From a virus: 64,000 bases of DNA. Under the pieces are notes generated by a model. That model saw only the letters and a program-made list of their open reading frames with translations, had not been told where the DNA came from and searched no databases. This document shows positions 23,784-31,238 of this stretch, in pieces. The position numbers were made by a program, and so were the translations under genes. The first letter of the stretch is position 1, and every line of letters starts with the position of its first letter. The stretch lies in the IMG/VR virus record IMGVR_UViG_3300037258_000279, positions 1-64,000 of that record, one strand, 5' to 3'.

Positions 23784-24886
23784 GCGATCGCTCCCAGCGT
23801 CTGAGCACGGAGCTGATCGGCGAAGTCCGACCAATCCTCGCTTTCGGGAAAGATGGCACTCGCCTGGATGAACTGTCCGTAGGCCCACGCGGCGTAATCA
23901 GCCACGCGCTCGCCCAGGACGCCACGATCGCCGAAGATCAGCAATTCCTCGGCCTCGGGCGGAATCCAGATCGAAGGCTCCCGCTCCGGCACGCGCGCTG
24001 TCTCGATGCCGTGCGGCGGCCGCTCACCCCCGAACCAGGTCCGCGCTGGCTCGCCCGGCGCCGGCCGCGTCTCGCGCAGATGCGCCGGATAGCCGAGCCG
24101 CGATAGGCCGCAGGTCGCCCACACCGGCACGCGAAACAGGATCTCTGCGGCGCGCGCCGTCTCGACGCCTTCGGCAAACCCCATGATCCGGTCCGGCGCC
24201 GACAGACGCACGCAGCCGTTGCGCATCGAGCCGAGCGTCTTCTTGGGCGCCTCCTTCAACCGAGTGCCCTTGGGATCGCCGGCGCCGTGCGCGCCACCCA
24301 CGTAATAGGCCCCGGGCTCGAGCCAGGTTCGCTGGATGGCGGTAACGTGGTTCTCGGAATCCTTCAAGGCCGCCACCAGCGCCGGAAGATTCTTGTCAAG
24401 ATCACGGCACCGCAGGGACGCATGCGCGCGCAAACTCGGCGACGGGCTGGCCCCGGCAATCATGCGCGATCGCAGGTAAAGGTCCGCTTGCGTCGTGCCG
24501 TCGAGCGGCACCGAGTCGGTCCATATGCGCCGCGCGGCGTCGATGCCGTCCTGCTCGTCTTCTTTGGGATCACGCGCCGGCGCCGCTTGGTGCTTGGCCT
24601 GGGGTGCCGTCACCGGCAGGTTGAGCAACTCGTTCATTGCGTCGACAAACGACAGGCCACGCTTCTGCATCACGTAGGCGATCGCGTCGCCGTGCGTCCC
24701 GCAGCCGAAGCAATGCATGAATCCCTTCTCGGGTACGACGTGGAATGAGGGTGTCTTTTCGTTGTGAAACGGACATAGCCCAACGAATTCTCGACCGCGC
24801 TGCTTCAGGGCGACATCGCGCCCGATCAGTTCGTTAAGCGGGATGCGCTCGCGCGCCTCTTTCCGCTGCTCTTCGGTGAACGCCAT
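23780..24886 (-). CDS. DNA primase with CHC2 zinc domain and toprim-like region
   Basis: 368 residues. N-terminal CHC2-type zinc ribbon: C38-P-F-H41 and C59-F-G-C62. The middle (LYLRSRMIAG, LVAALKDS, ITAIQRTWLEP) and SPDRIMGFAEGVETARA near 230 match a DnaG/phage primase toprim-like domain with the acidic EGVETA motif. The C-terminus has a glycine/acidic LLIFGDRGVLGER. No helicase domain is fused; the RepA-like ATPase downstream may supply that role. Its stop overlaps the methyltransferase start. Confidence 0.85.
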   Translation of the reverse strand: MAFTEEQRKEARERIPLNELIGRDVALKQRGREFVGLCPFHNEKTPSFHVVPEKGFMHCFGCGTHGDAIAYVMQKRGLSFVDAMNELLNLPVTAPQAKHQAAPARDPKEDEQDGIDAARRIWTDSVPLDGTTQADLYLRSRMIAGASPSPSLRAHASLRCRDLDKNLPALVAALKDSENHVTAIQRTWLEPGAYYVGGAHGAGDPKGTRLKEAPKKTLGSMRNGCVRLSAPDRIMGFAEGVETARAAEILFRVPVWATCGLSRLGYPAHLRETRPAPGEPARTWFGGERPPHGIETARVPEREPSIWIPPEAEELLIFGDRGVLGERVADYAAWAYGQFIQASAIFPESEDWSDFADQLRAQTLGAIA

Positions 24887-25066
24887 CTAGGTTGCCATTT
24901 CCGCCCATTGGCGCCTGGATACCTTGGCGCTCCCGGCTTTGTTTTTCCGATACCATGCGTCGCCCATGTCACGCTTGCAATTCAGGCAATAAGGCTGCCC
25001 CACCACGCGCGGGACGCCGCCGCAACACGCGCACGGTTTTGAATCCGAAGGACGCGGGCGCGCCAT
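24887..25066 (-). CDS. Small zinc-ribbon protein (59 aa)
   Basis: Begins MARPRPSDSKPCACCGG, with a second pair CLNC about 20 residues on, giving a four-Cys zinc ribbon. A basic tail follows. Its stop is immediately next to the primase start, so it is almost certainly the first gene of the primase/methyltransferase/ATPase string. Such small zinc proteins in phages often act as DNA- or RNA-binding factors. Function inferred only. Confidence 0.6.
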   Translation of the reverse strand: MARPRPSDSKPCACCGGVPRVVGQPYCLNCKRDMGDAWYRKNKAGSAKVSRRQWAEMAT

Positions 25067-25073
25067 CGCCGGC

Positions 25074-26858
25074 TCAATTCTCGCAAGCCTTTGTGCCCGT
25101 TTCGGGATCGTAAAAGCACGCGGCGCCTTCCGGCTCGGCTTTCGGCGCCGCCGAAAAGATACTTCCTCGCTTTCCGTTTAGATTATAGGTCGCACAGGAT
25201 TTCGCGCCCCCTTCCCATGCCCGCAAGTAAAGCTGTTTGAACGCCGAGAATGGAACGCCAGGTCCTTCGCCCTTGATCTGACCGTTCACATTCACGGTCT
25301 TCGAGATCGCGTTATCGACGTAGCGCTGCGCCCGGCACAGCACGTCGACGTGTTCTTCGGCCGTTACCTGATCCGCCGTCTTGCCAGTGACGCCATAGAA
25401 TTCCTTGGCGTAGTCTCGAAAGTGAAAGGCGCGCGGGCCTTGCGGGGTTATCACGGTGCGATCACCTTCGAGCATCAGTACCGGTTCCAATCCCGAACTC
25501 ACATAGTCCGCTCCCTGACTGATCGTGCCCGTCGGAGCAATTGATGTGAGAAGTCCGTTCCGCAGGCCGTAACGCCGGATCTCGTCCTGAAGGTTTTCGT
25601 CGAGTCGCGTCTTGAAGAACTCACCAGCGCAGTATCTGTCGGCGTCCCACAGTGGAAACGTACTCTTCTCCTTCGCAAGTTCCATCGACGTGCGGTACGA
25701 GCGATTCAGGAGTCGTTGTAGGATCGTGTCCTGCATATCGAGATAGCCCGGCGAACCGTATGGCTGTCCGCATATTTCAAGAGCGTTGGCGAGGCCGGTC
25801 ACGCCGACGCCCATGCGGCGCTTCGCCATTTCCTCCTGCTTCTGTTGTTCGAGGGGATAGAGCGTGCGATCGATCACCGCGTCATAGGCGCGCACGCTGG
25901 CGTCTACCGCGTCGTCGAGGCGTTCCAGATCGATCTCGTAGCGAACCACCTGCTTGCCGCTTTGAGCTGCAATCTGAATGCCGTTCGACTCGTGGACGGG
26001 TTGCACAAGTTTTACCATGTTAATCGAGCCAAGGAGGCAACATCCCCATGGCGGCAGGAATTGCTCCGAGCACGGATTACTCGTGGCAATCGTCTCGCAA
26101 TAATTCAGTGGGTTAAGCTGGTTGACCCGGTCAAGGAATTGGATGCCCGGCTCCGCCCAGTCAAAATTGCTTTCCATGATCATCGCCCAGACATCTGCGG
26201 CGCGCGCCTGCCCGAATGTAGTTTCGCCGAAGCGCAGATCGTAGCTGCCGTCGTTGGCAAGCGCTTCCATGAAGGCGTCGGTCACGGTGACGGAAATATT
26301 GAAATTGGTCAGGCGATCGCCGTTCTGCTTCGCCTTGATGAAGTGGAGGATGTCCGGGTGGTCGATTCGCAGGGTGCCCATCATGGCGCCACGCCGCGAT
26401 CCGGCCGACATGATCGTGCCGCACATCGAATTCCAGACGTCCATGAAGCTGATCGGGCCGCTCGCAAGCGCACCCATGCCGAGTCCGCGAATCGGCTCAC
26501 CCGATGGCCGGAGCGACGAGAAGTCCATGCCGATCCCGCCGCCGGCGCGCATCGTCATCGCAGCGTCCGCCACCGCCTCGAAGATGCCGCGCGTGTTGTC
26601 TGGGATTGTCGACATGACAAAACAATTGAACGATGTCGCCTGGAAGGGTCTGCCGACCGATAGCTGCTGGCGCCCGGCCGGAAGGATGGTCTGGTCGCGT
26701 AAGTAGTGGAGAAGTCGCCGGAATTCCTTGGCATTGTCGCCGGCGGTAGTGCGGGCATACCGCACGCAATAGTCGTCGAAACTCTCGTCCGGCGCTCGGT
26801 ATTTCATCGCGTGAATGGTCTGTCCGAGTTCGCTGCGAGGGCCATAGATTTCCGGCAT
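25074..26858 (-). CDS. nrdJ: Class II (adenosylcobalamin-dependent) ribonucleotide reductase
   Basis: 594 residues, close to full length for phage class II enzymes. It reduces ribonucleotides to deoxyribonucleotides using a radical generated from coenzyme B12. Seen in sequence: an N-terminal Cys in SFNCFVMS (near 77), SAGSRRGAMMGTL, the active-site NPCSEQ (near 259) with a following GCCLLGS, and a C-terminal Cys near the end (TKACEN) for reductant exchange. No separate small subunit is needed and none is encoded nearby. AAGGGAAG lies just upstream of the ATG. Supplies deoxynucleotides for replication independent of oxygen. Confidence 0.9.
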   Translation of the reverse strand: MPEIYGPRSELGQTIHAMKYRAPDESFDDYCVRYARTTAGDNAKEFRRLLHYLRDQTILPAGRQQLSVGRPFQATSFNCFVMSTIPDNTRGIFEAVADAAMTMRAGGGIGMDFSSLRPSGEPIRGLGMGALASGPISFMDVWNSMCGTIMSAGSRRGAMMGTLRIDHPDILHFIKAKQNGDRLTNFNISVTVTDAFMEALANDGSYDLRFGETTFGQARAADVWAMIMESNFDWAEPGIQFLDRVNQLNPLNYCETIATSNPCSEQFLPPWGCCLLGSINMVKLVQPVHESNGIQIAAQSGKQVVRYEIDLERLDDAVDASVRAYDAVIDRTLYPLEQQKQEEMAKRRMGVGVTGLANALEICGQPYGSPGYLDMQDTILQRLLNRSYRTSMELAKEKSTFPLWDADRYCAGEFFKTRLDENLQDEIRRYGLRNGLLTSIAPTGTISQGADYVSSGLEPVLMLEGDRTVITPQGPRAFHFRDYAKEFYGVTGKTADQVTAEEHVDVLCRAQRYVDNAISKTVNVNGQIKGEGPGVPFSAFKQLYLRAWEGGAKSCATYNLNGKRGSIFSAAPKAEPEGAACFYDPETGTKACEN

Positions 26859-26888
26859 GTTTCTTCCCTTCCTATTGAATTAGAACGC

Positions 26889-26922
26889 AAAAATAACCGC
26901 TCGCCACAATTCGTGGCGGGCG
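26889..26922 (-). terminator. Rho-independent terminator upstream of nrdJ
   Basis: On the leftward strand CGCCCGCCAC pairs with GTGGCGAGCG around GAATT with one mismatch, followed by TTATTTTT. It lies right after the stop of the 63-residue gene and about 30 bases before the nrdJ start, so it would end upstream leftward transcription; nrdJ then needs its own promoter or read-through. Confidence 0.65.
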
Positions 26923-26928
26923 TATTCC

Positions 26929-27120
26929 CTAAAGCGCGTGGTCGAGTTTGTGGCGGTACTGGTTGGCGGCGCGCAGCGCTACCCGCGCGGCGGGTTGGCC
27001 GAGACGTTCGAACGGTTCGCTGTCGCTGTCGCTGCTGGCGAGCAGGGTAAGCTGGTCGATCTGGGAGTCGACTCGCCTGATCTCGGCAACAACCCCCGGA
27101 GCCGATAGAGCCCGTGCCAT
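26929..27120 (-). CDS. Small hypothetical protein (63 aa)
   Basis: ATG at 27120 with GGGGGCG upstream gives MARALSAPGVVAEIRR, a helical product with an acidic DSDSE patch. An upstream TTG at 27132 is possible. A terminator follows the stop. Function unknown. The 200 bases upstream, before the RusA gene, hold no clear gene. Confidence 0.5.
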   Translation of the reverse strand: MARALSAPGVVAEIRRVDSQIDQLTLLASSDSDSEPFERLGQPAARVALRAANQYRHKLDHAL

Positions 27121-27321
27121 GGTCGCCCCCAATACCCGCCAAGGTTTACCATCGTCTTCGTGGCGAGCAGCTTGCCGGGAGCTTCGCGTGCTGTACCGAG
27201 CGGCTCTTTGTTTGTTGACGGCAACGATACGCGCGCGGTGCCTTTACGATCAAGAGGAACTATGGCGCCGGCACAATAATTTTCCGGTGGACGATCGCGC
27301 GAGACTGTGCGCGGCCAATGT

Positions 27322-27798
27322 TTATGCGGGAAGGAGAGGAAAATTCTCAAGCGGTGTGACAGTTACGACGTAGCGCGGCGCCGTCGAATAGCCCTTCACA
27401 ATGCGCGCATCGGTGATCTGTTTATCGTCGCGCCAAACCACCTCGTTCAAGGAATCCAAGACCTTCAGTAGATTGTCGGAATCGGGTTTGACCGTGGCAT
27501 ATACGAAACCGGCCTCCGCGGCGCTGCGTTTTTTCTTCGACCAGCTCGCAGGAATCGGAAAAAGAGCCGTAACTTCGACGCGGACCGGCCCCTCGATCGG
27601 CGCGCGGCCGTTCATTTCTACTTGGGCCGCGTAGCGCAGCACATCCTCGTAGCGCCGCGTTGACGCCGGAGTGAAGGCATGACCGGTCTTTCGAACAAAA
27701 CGCGGACGCCCTTTGCCGACAGGCGCGCCGGACAGCGTGATGGTGATGGGCTGCAATGGGACTCGGATTACGGCGAGGCTGGCACCACATTGGTGCAA
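27322..27798 (-). CDS. rusA: RusA-family Holliday junction resolvase
   Basis: 158 residues. Hallmarks: GKGRPRFVRKTGHAFTP, then the acidic core KPDSDNLLKVLDSLNEVVW with DDKQITD, which supplies the metal-binding aspartates of RusA. The enzyme resolves four-way junctions in recombination; RecT is encoded in the divergent operon. The apparent start at 27798 is TTG and overlaps the stop of the upstream GIY-YIG gene by 31 bases; another TTG lies further in. The exact start is uncertain. Confidence 0.85.
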   Translation of the reverse strand: MHQCGASLAVIRVPLQPITITLSGAPVGKGRPRFVRKTGHAFTPASTRRYEDVLRYAAQVEMNGRAPIEGPVRVEVTALFPIPASWSKKKRSAAEAGFVYATVKPDSDNLLKVLDSLNEVVWRDDKQITDARIVKGYSTAPRYVVTVTPLENFPLLPA

Positions 27799-28562
27799 CC
27801 GAGGGAATTTAATGCTTGGAACCGTTCACGCGATTTGGTCCGATTCGGATTGCCGCGTAGTCCCGGCATGCGTCCTGCTGCGATCGCGCGGGCAGCGCTT
27901 CGGTGTTTTGCCCTTTCGCGATTCCGTTGAGCCCGCAGTCGCTTAATTTCCTCAGTCGTCAGTCCGGGGTACATCTCGGCTATTTTTCTTCGATTCAATT
28001 CGTGGCCTCGAGCTAATCCCGCCAGCATCTTCGGGTGCGTGGCTGGGATTCCTCTCTTCGATGTGCTTATTTTTGCACAAGACTCCGGTGAGTGAGTCGT
28101 TCCCAGTTTCGCGCGCCGTAATTTCTCCCTGGTCGCTGAAGAAACCGGGGGCATTCTGCGCCCTGTCAGCGCAATGGAAAGTGCCGCGCGCTGTTCGGCG
28201 CTATACCGCCGTCCCTTTGTGGCAATGGAGATTTTTCGTCGAGCTTCGGGCGACATGACGGGGACAAAGCCGCCTGTCGATAAATTGTATCCGTTTGGGT
28301 GCATTGTGCCGTAACTTGCGATCAATGCGCGCTCGACCGCAGCAGCTTCTCTGGCATCTACAGCTTCATACAATATTTCGGCAGTAAAGGCGTTCCACCC
28401 ATAAGCGTGGATGGCCCTGCCGACATAAAATCGCTTGCCTCTTTTCGCGTCGGATCTGTGCAGGGAAAGGCGTCGGCTCAACGTGCACCCGGTCAATCCA
28501 ATGTATGATCTTCCGTTAACTGCGCAGCGAAGCCGGTAGACAATCCATTTCTTCTCGGTCAC
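27768..28562 (-). CDS. GIY-YIG homing-type endonuclease with NUMOD3-like repeats
   Basis: 264 residues. N-terminal GIY-YIG nuclease: IVYRLRCAVNGRSYIGLTG, then a conserved Arg/His region. The middle has several repeats of the type SPEARRKISIATKG and THSPESCAKISTS, like NUMOD3 DNA-binding motifs of phage homing endonucleases, with a basic C-terminus. Its stop overlaps the RusA start, and its own ATG overlaps the GapR-like stop, so it may have inserted between these two genes. It probably acts on DNA as a mobile endonuclease. Confidence 0.85.
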   Translation of the reverse strand: MTEKKWIVYRLRCAVNGRSYIGLTGCTLSRRLSLHRSDAKRGKRFYVGRAIHAYGWNAFTAEILYEAVDAREAAAVERALIASYGTMHPNGYNLSTGGFVPVMSPEARRKISIATKGRRYSAEQRAALSIALTGRRMPPVSSATREKLRRAKLGTTHSPESCAKISTSKRGIPATHPKMLAGLARGHELNRRKIAEMYPGLTTEEIKRLRAQRNRERAKHRSAARAIAAGRMPGLRGNPNRTKSRERFQALNSLGCTNVVPASP

Positions 28563-29068
28563 GGTGCGGCGCTTGTGTTGGTGGTCGCGCTTCGAGTTGG
28601 GGCGATAGTAGCCCTATTTGTTGCCTCACGTTCCTCTGCACCTCTCAACCAGCCGCCATCCCACGAACAAAAAAGTAACGTTCCCGGCGAATAACAATTC
28701 GACGCCCGCGCGCCGCCAAGGCGCCCAACAGTGTAGCCCGCCTGGTCCATGGCCTCGCGCTCGTGTTCGGTCATCACCGGCTCGCTCGGCATCGAGGCCC
28801 CGGTATTGCTCAGGCCCACCGGTTTCTTGAGCCAGGCCATCATCTGGCGGTAATCGGCGTCGTCGGCCTCGCGCGTCGAGCCGCTCTTTTCGGCATCCTT
28901 CATCGCGCGCTTCATGGCCTTGACGTTGTGGCCGGCTTTTTCGGCTTCGTCGAAGACCTCTTTAAGATCAACCTTGATTCCCTTGATCTCGTTCGTTAGG
29001 GCCACGGCCGTGTCGAATCGGGCCAGGAAGTCATCGGCCATGTTGTTGTCGCCGATTCGTGCGCTCAT
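28559..29068 (-). CDS. GapR-like (DUF2312) DNA-associated protein with C-terminal extension
   Basis: 169 residues. The helical N-terminal half, IKGIKVDLKEVFDEAEKAGHNVKAMKRAMKDA, has the DUF2312 pattern of GapR, an alphaproteobacterial protein that binds overtwisted DNA and stimulates topoisomerases. About 70 extra residues follow with two Cys and no clear fold. It is encoded by ATGA overlap with an HTH gene upstream and a GIY-YIG gene downstream. It may help manage DNA supercoiling during phage replication. Family assignment by pattern. Confidence 0.65.
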   Translation of the reverse strand: MSARIGDNNMADDFLARFDTAVALTNEIKGIKVDLKEVFDEAEKAGHNVKAMKRAMKDAEKSGSTREADDADYRQMMAWLKKPVGLSNTGASMPSEPVMTEHEREAMDQAGYTVGRLGGARASNCYSPGTLLFCSWDGGWLRGAEEREATNRATIAPTRSATTNTSAAP

Positions 29069-29403
29069 CGGGATAATCCTTGGGTGCGGCCCTGCATGCG
29101 CTGGTGCAGCGGCGTCGGCTTGCGGCCGCGTTTCGGAGGTTGAGGATGGGGATGGTTATTCATGCCGCGCTCGAGCTGGTCGAGCACATCGAGCGAAGCG
29201 CGGAAATTCCGCGACTTGATGCCGCCGTTGCGACGTAGATAAAGAGAGTCCGAAAAGCCGCAGATATTCGCCATGGCGCTGATGGAAAGCCCATGCTTCT
29301 CCATGTAGACTTGCGCCCGCGCGATCACGCGCTGCGCGGCGTCAGAGATTGTTTCGGTGGGCTTCAGACGCGATATCTTCGGTTTGGCCGGACGGACTGG
29401 CAT
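29065..29403 (-). CDS. HTH-type regulator (112 aa)
   Basis: The pattern AAQRVIARAQVYMEKHGLS, then ISAMANICGFSDSLYLRR resembles the N-terminal helix-turn-helix of phage repressor-type proteins. The C-terminus is basic (PPKRGRKPTPLHQRM). It is the first gene of the leftward operon and is divergent from the recombination operon at 29531, so it may control one or both from the shared region. Confidence 0.65.
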   Translation of the reverse strand: MPVRPAKPKISRLKPTETISDAAQRVIARAQVYMEKHGLSISAMANICGFSDSLYLRRNGGIKSRNFRASLDVLDQLERGMNNHPHPQPPKRGRKPTPLHQRMQGRTQGLSR

Positions 29404-29424
29404 TGAGCCGTGAATTTAGCCTTA

Positions 29425-29496
29425 TGCGATCCAAACTCAAGGAAATAATGTCTTGAAATAGAGACTTGAAACCCGCGGCGAAATGCGCGATATATT
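29425..29496. promoter_or_regulatory. Divergent promoter/operator region
   Basis: Leftward: TTGAGT and TAAATT with a 16-base spacer before the HTH gene. Rightward: TTGAAA at 29466-29471 and TATATT at 29491-29496 (19 bases) before the gene at 29531. In between, CTTGAAA occurs twice as a direct repeat about 14 bases apart. This could be the operator of the neighbouring HTH protein. Both promoter calls are moderate. Confidence 0.45.
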
Positions 29497-29530
29497 TTCC
29501 TCGTAATTCCCATCCCAAGGGATCACCGCC

Positions 29531-29692
29531 ATGTCATCCTATCTCGACCGGTCGACGCACAGTCTCGAGCAGCACCTGGAAGCCCTAACCAAGCGGCTGA
29601 AGACGCTCCCGCTCACCCATCCCGAGCGCGCGGATCTTACCCGGCAAATCGTGCAGACCGAAGACGCGCTCGCGGCGCGGGTGTCCCTCTGA
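29531..29692 (+). CDS. Small helical protein (53 aa)
   Basis: ATG at 29531 gives MSSYLDRSTHSLEQHLEALT, a helical, charged product ending in VSL. It starts the rightward recombination operon and its stop overlaps the next start (TGATG). No family recognised. It could be a small coiled-coil protein. Confidence 0.55.
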   Translation: MSSYLDRSTHSLEQHLEALTKRLKTLPLTHPERADLTRQIVQTEDALAARVSL

Positions 29693-29970
29693 TGGGGGCG
29701 CTCCGGGTCAAGATCGTCGGCGCCAAGCACCACGAGGGCGCCGAGGCGCTGATCGGGACGCTGATGCCGGGAACGCCGATCACCCTGGTGCGCGAACCCA
29801 CGAACCCTTACGACAAAAGCTGCGTTGCCGTGCATATCGATGGCAGCATGGCGGGCTATGTGCCGCGTTACCGCAATCGCGACCTCGCCATCGCGCTGGA
29901 CACCGGCCGCGACGTGACGGCGGAAGCCACGGAAATCCCGGGCGAAATTCTGGTCAACTGGAAGGATTGA
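29692..29970 (+). CDS. HIRAN-domain protein
   Basis: 92 residues, nearly all HIRAN: VKIVGAKHHEGAEALIGTLM, then TPITLVREPTNPYDKSCVAVHI, GSMAGYVPR. In HLTF and related proteins this domain binds the 3' end of single-stranded DNA. Here it is stand-alone and encoded at the head of an operon with RecT and Dam, which fits a role in DNA ends or recombination. Its stop is followed by AAGGA and the next ATG. Confidence 0.75.
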   Translation: MGALRVKIVGAKHHEGAEALIGTLMPGTPITLVREPTNPYDKSCVAVHIDGSMAGYVPRYRNRDLAIALDTGRDVTAEATEIPGEILVNWKD

Positions 29971-29972
29971 AG

Positions 29973-30377
29973 ATGACGACTCGAGTCGACGAATTACGGG
30001 CGGTTCTGACTTCCCGTGCAGCCGAAACCCAAGGCGACGTGACGGCAGCGCGCGGAAGACTAGCGGAGGCCGAGCGGGAAGCGCTTGTCTCCATTGCGGC
30101 GCTCAATGCCCATGACGCGGCCGTGGCGGCGATGGGCAGCGGAACTATGCCGAGTACCCAGGCTGGTGCTGCCCTGCCTGGCCGCGCACCGCGGCGCAGC
30201 ATGCCGGACGAGATCGAAAAGACCTTGCGCGCCTCGCCGACGCCGATGACGGTGAGCGACCTCGTCAAAGCGATCGATGGCTTGCGCGTCGCGCCGGCGA
30301 CCGCGGCCCTGACCAAGTTGCACAGTGAGGGCAAGGCCGTGGAGCGCGACAGCCGCTGGACGGTCCCGGCCGGCTGA
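29973..30377 (+). CDS. Protein with C-terminal winged-helix-like segment (134 aa)
   Basis: The start is ATG 29973 (MTTRVDELRAVLTS); a TTG at 29967 is also in frame. Residues 1-60 form a helical coiled segment. Residues 85-130 (TVSDLVKAIDGLRVAPATAA, then SRWTVPAG) look like a winged helix. It may bind DNA. Position between HIRAN and recombination genes fits a DNA-processing role. Confidence 0.55.
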   Translation: MTTRVDELRAVLTSRAAETQGDVTAARGRLAEAEREALVSIAALNAHDAAVAAMGSGTMPSTQAGAALPGRAPRRSMPDEIEKTLRASPTPMTVSDLVKAIDGLRVAPATAALTKLHSEGKAVERDSRWTVPAG

Positions 30378-30381
30378 TCCC

Positions 30382-30855
30382 ATGCCAGGAAGATACGCCC
30401 AGGAAACAACAGTCTCGTCGGAGCGGTCACGAGCGGAGATCGAAACCGTCCTGCGCAAGTATGGTGCAGGCGGCTTTCTCTCCGGCTACGACGAGAATCG
30501 CGCGTTCATTGCCTTTAAGATGGCAGACCGGCAAGTCAAGTTCTTCATGGATCTTCCGTCGCCAGCCGAAGCGCGTTTTACACACACGGCATCGAGGGGC
30601 AAACGCCGCAGTGCAGAAGATGTGCATCGAGGGTGGGAGCAAGCGTGCCGTCAGCAATGGCGCGCGCTGGCGCTCGTCATCAAAGCCAAGCTCGAGGCCG
30701 TGGCTGCCGGAATCACCATCTTCGAGGACGAATTCCTGGCACATATCGTTCTGCCCGATGGCAAGACGATAGCCGATCATGTGCGTCCTGCCCTCGTACG
30801 CGCATATGATTCGGGAAAAGTACCGCCGCTTTTGCCTAATTACAGTGACAAATGA
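30382..30855 (+). CDS. Conserved phage protein (157 aa)
   Basis: Start at 30382 (MPGRYAQETTVSSERS); an earlier ATG at 30325 overlaps the previous gene. The pattern RSRAEIETVLRKYGAGG, QQWRALALVIKAKLEAV and TIFEDEFLAHIVLPDG is a layout I recognise from many phage genomes as an uncharacterised conserved protein, often near recombination genes. The stop overlaps the next ATG (30852-30855). Confidence 0.65.
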   Translation: MPGRYAQETTVSSERSRAEIETVLRKYGAGGFLSGYDENRAFIAFKMADRQVKFFMDLPSPAEARFTHTASRGKRRSAEDVHRGWEQACRQQWRALALVIKAKLEAVAAGITIFEDEFLAHIVLPDGKTIADHVRPALVRAYDSGKVPPLLPNYSDK

Positions 30856-31238
30856 CTAGGCAGCCCTACGTCGCGCCGACGGCACTGGCCAGCATCGATA
30901 TCACCGCGCCACCGGTGGGATGGTGGATGGTGCGCCTGTCATCGCAGGGAGCCGAGGTGCCGGCGTGCTGCTTCTGGTGCGACTACGAACCTGGCGAGCC
31001 GGAAAACAAACTCGATCGAAAACCGTATCTGGTGGCGGCGATCGCCGGTACGGAGGTCGATCCGCTCGAGTTCCGGTATATCGGCCGACCGATCGCGCAA
31101 GAAGAATATGACAAGGCATTGCAACGCCTGCGCTGGCTGCAAGATCACCAGCCCGATCACCCGGCATGCAATCCCTACAAGCCGGTCGACGTCGCGAGCC
31201 TTCCCCTTCCAACTTTTCCAACGGACGCCGATCTATGA
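30852..31238 (+). CDS. Hypothetical protein (128 aa)
   Basis: ATGA overlap at the start. The N-terminal half is rich in Pro and Trp (ITAPPVGWWMVRLSS) with an ACCFWCDYEPG Cys motif. The C-terminal part (YDKALQRLRWLQDHQPDHP) is helical. It ends in an ATGA overlap with the next gene. No family recognised. Confidence 0.6.
   Translation: MTRQPYVAPTALASIDITAPPVGWWMVRLSSQGAEVPACCFWCDYEPGEPENKLDRKPYLVAAIAGTEVDPLEFRYIGRPIAQEEYDKALQRLRWLQDHQPDHPACNPYKPVDVASLPLPTFPTDADL

Noticed and set aside
26859-27321. Cobalamin riboswitch before the B12-dependent reductase
   Set aside because: Only a simple hairpin terminator is visible; the usual 200-base structure with its conserved box is absent.
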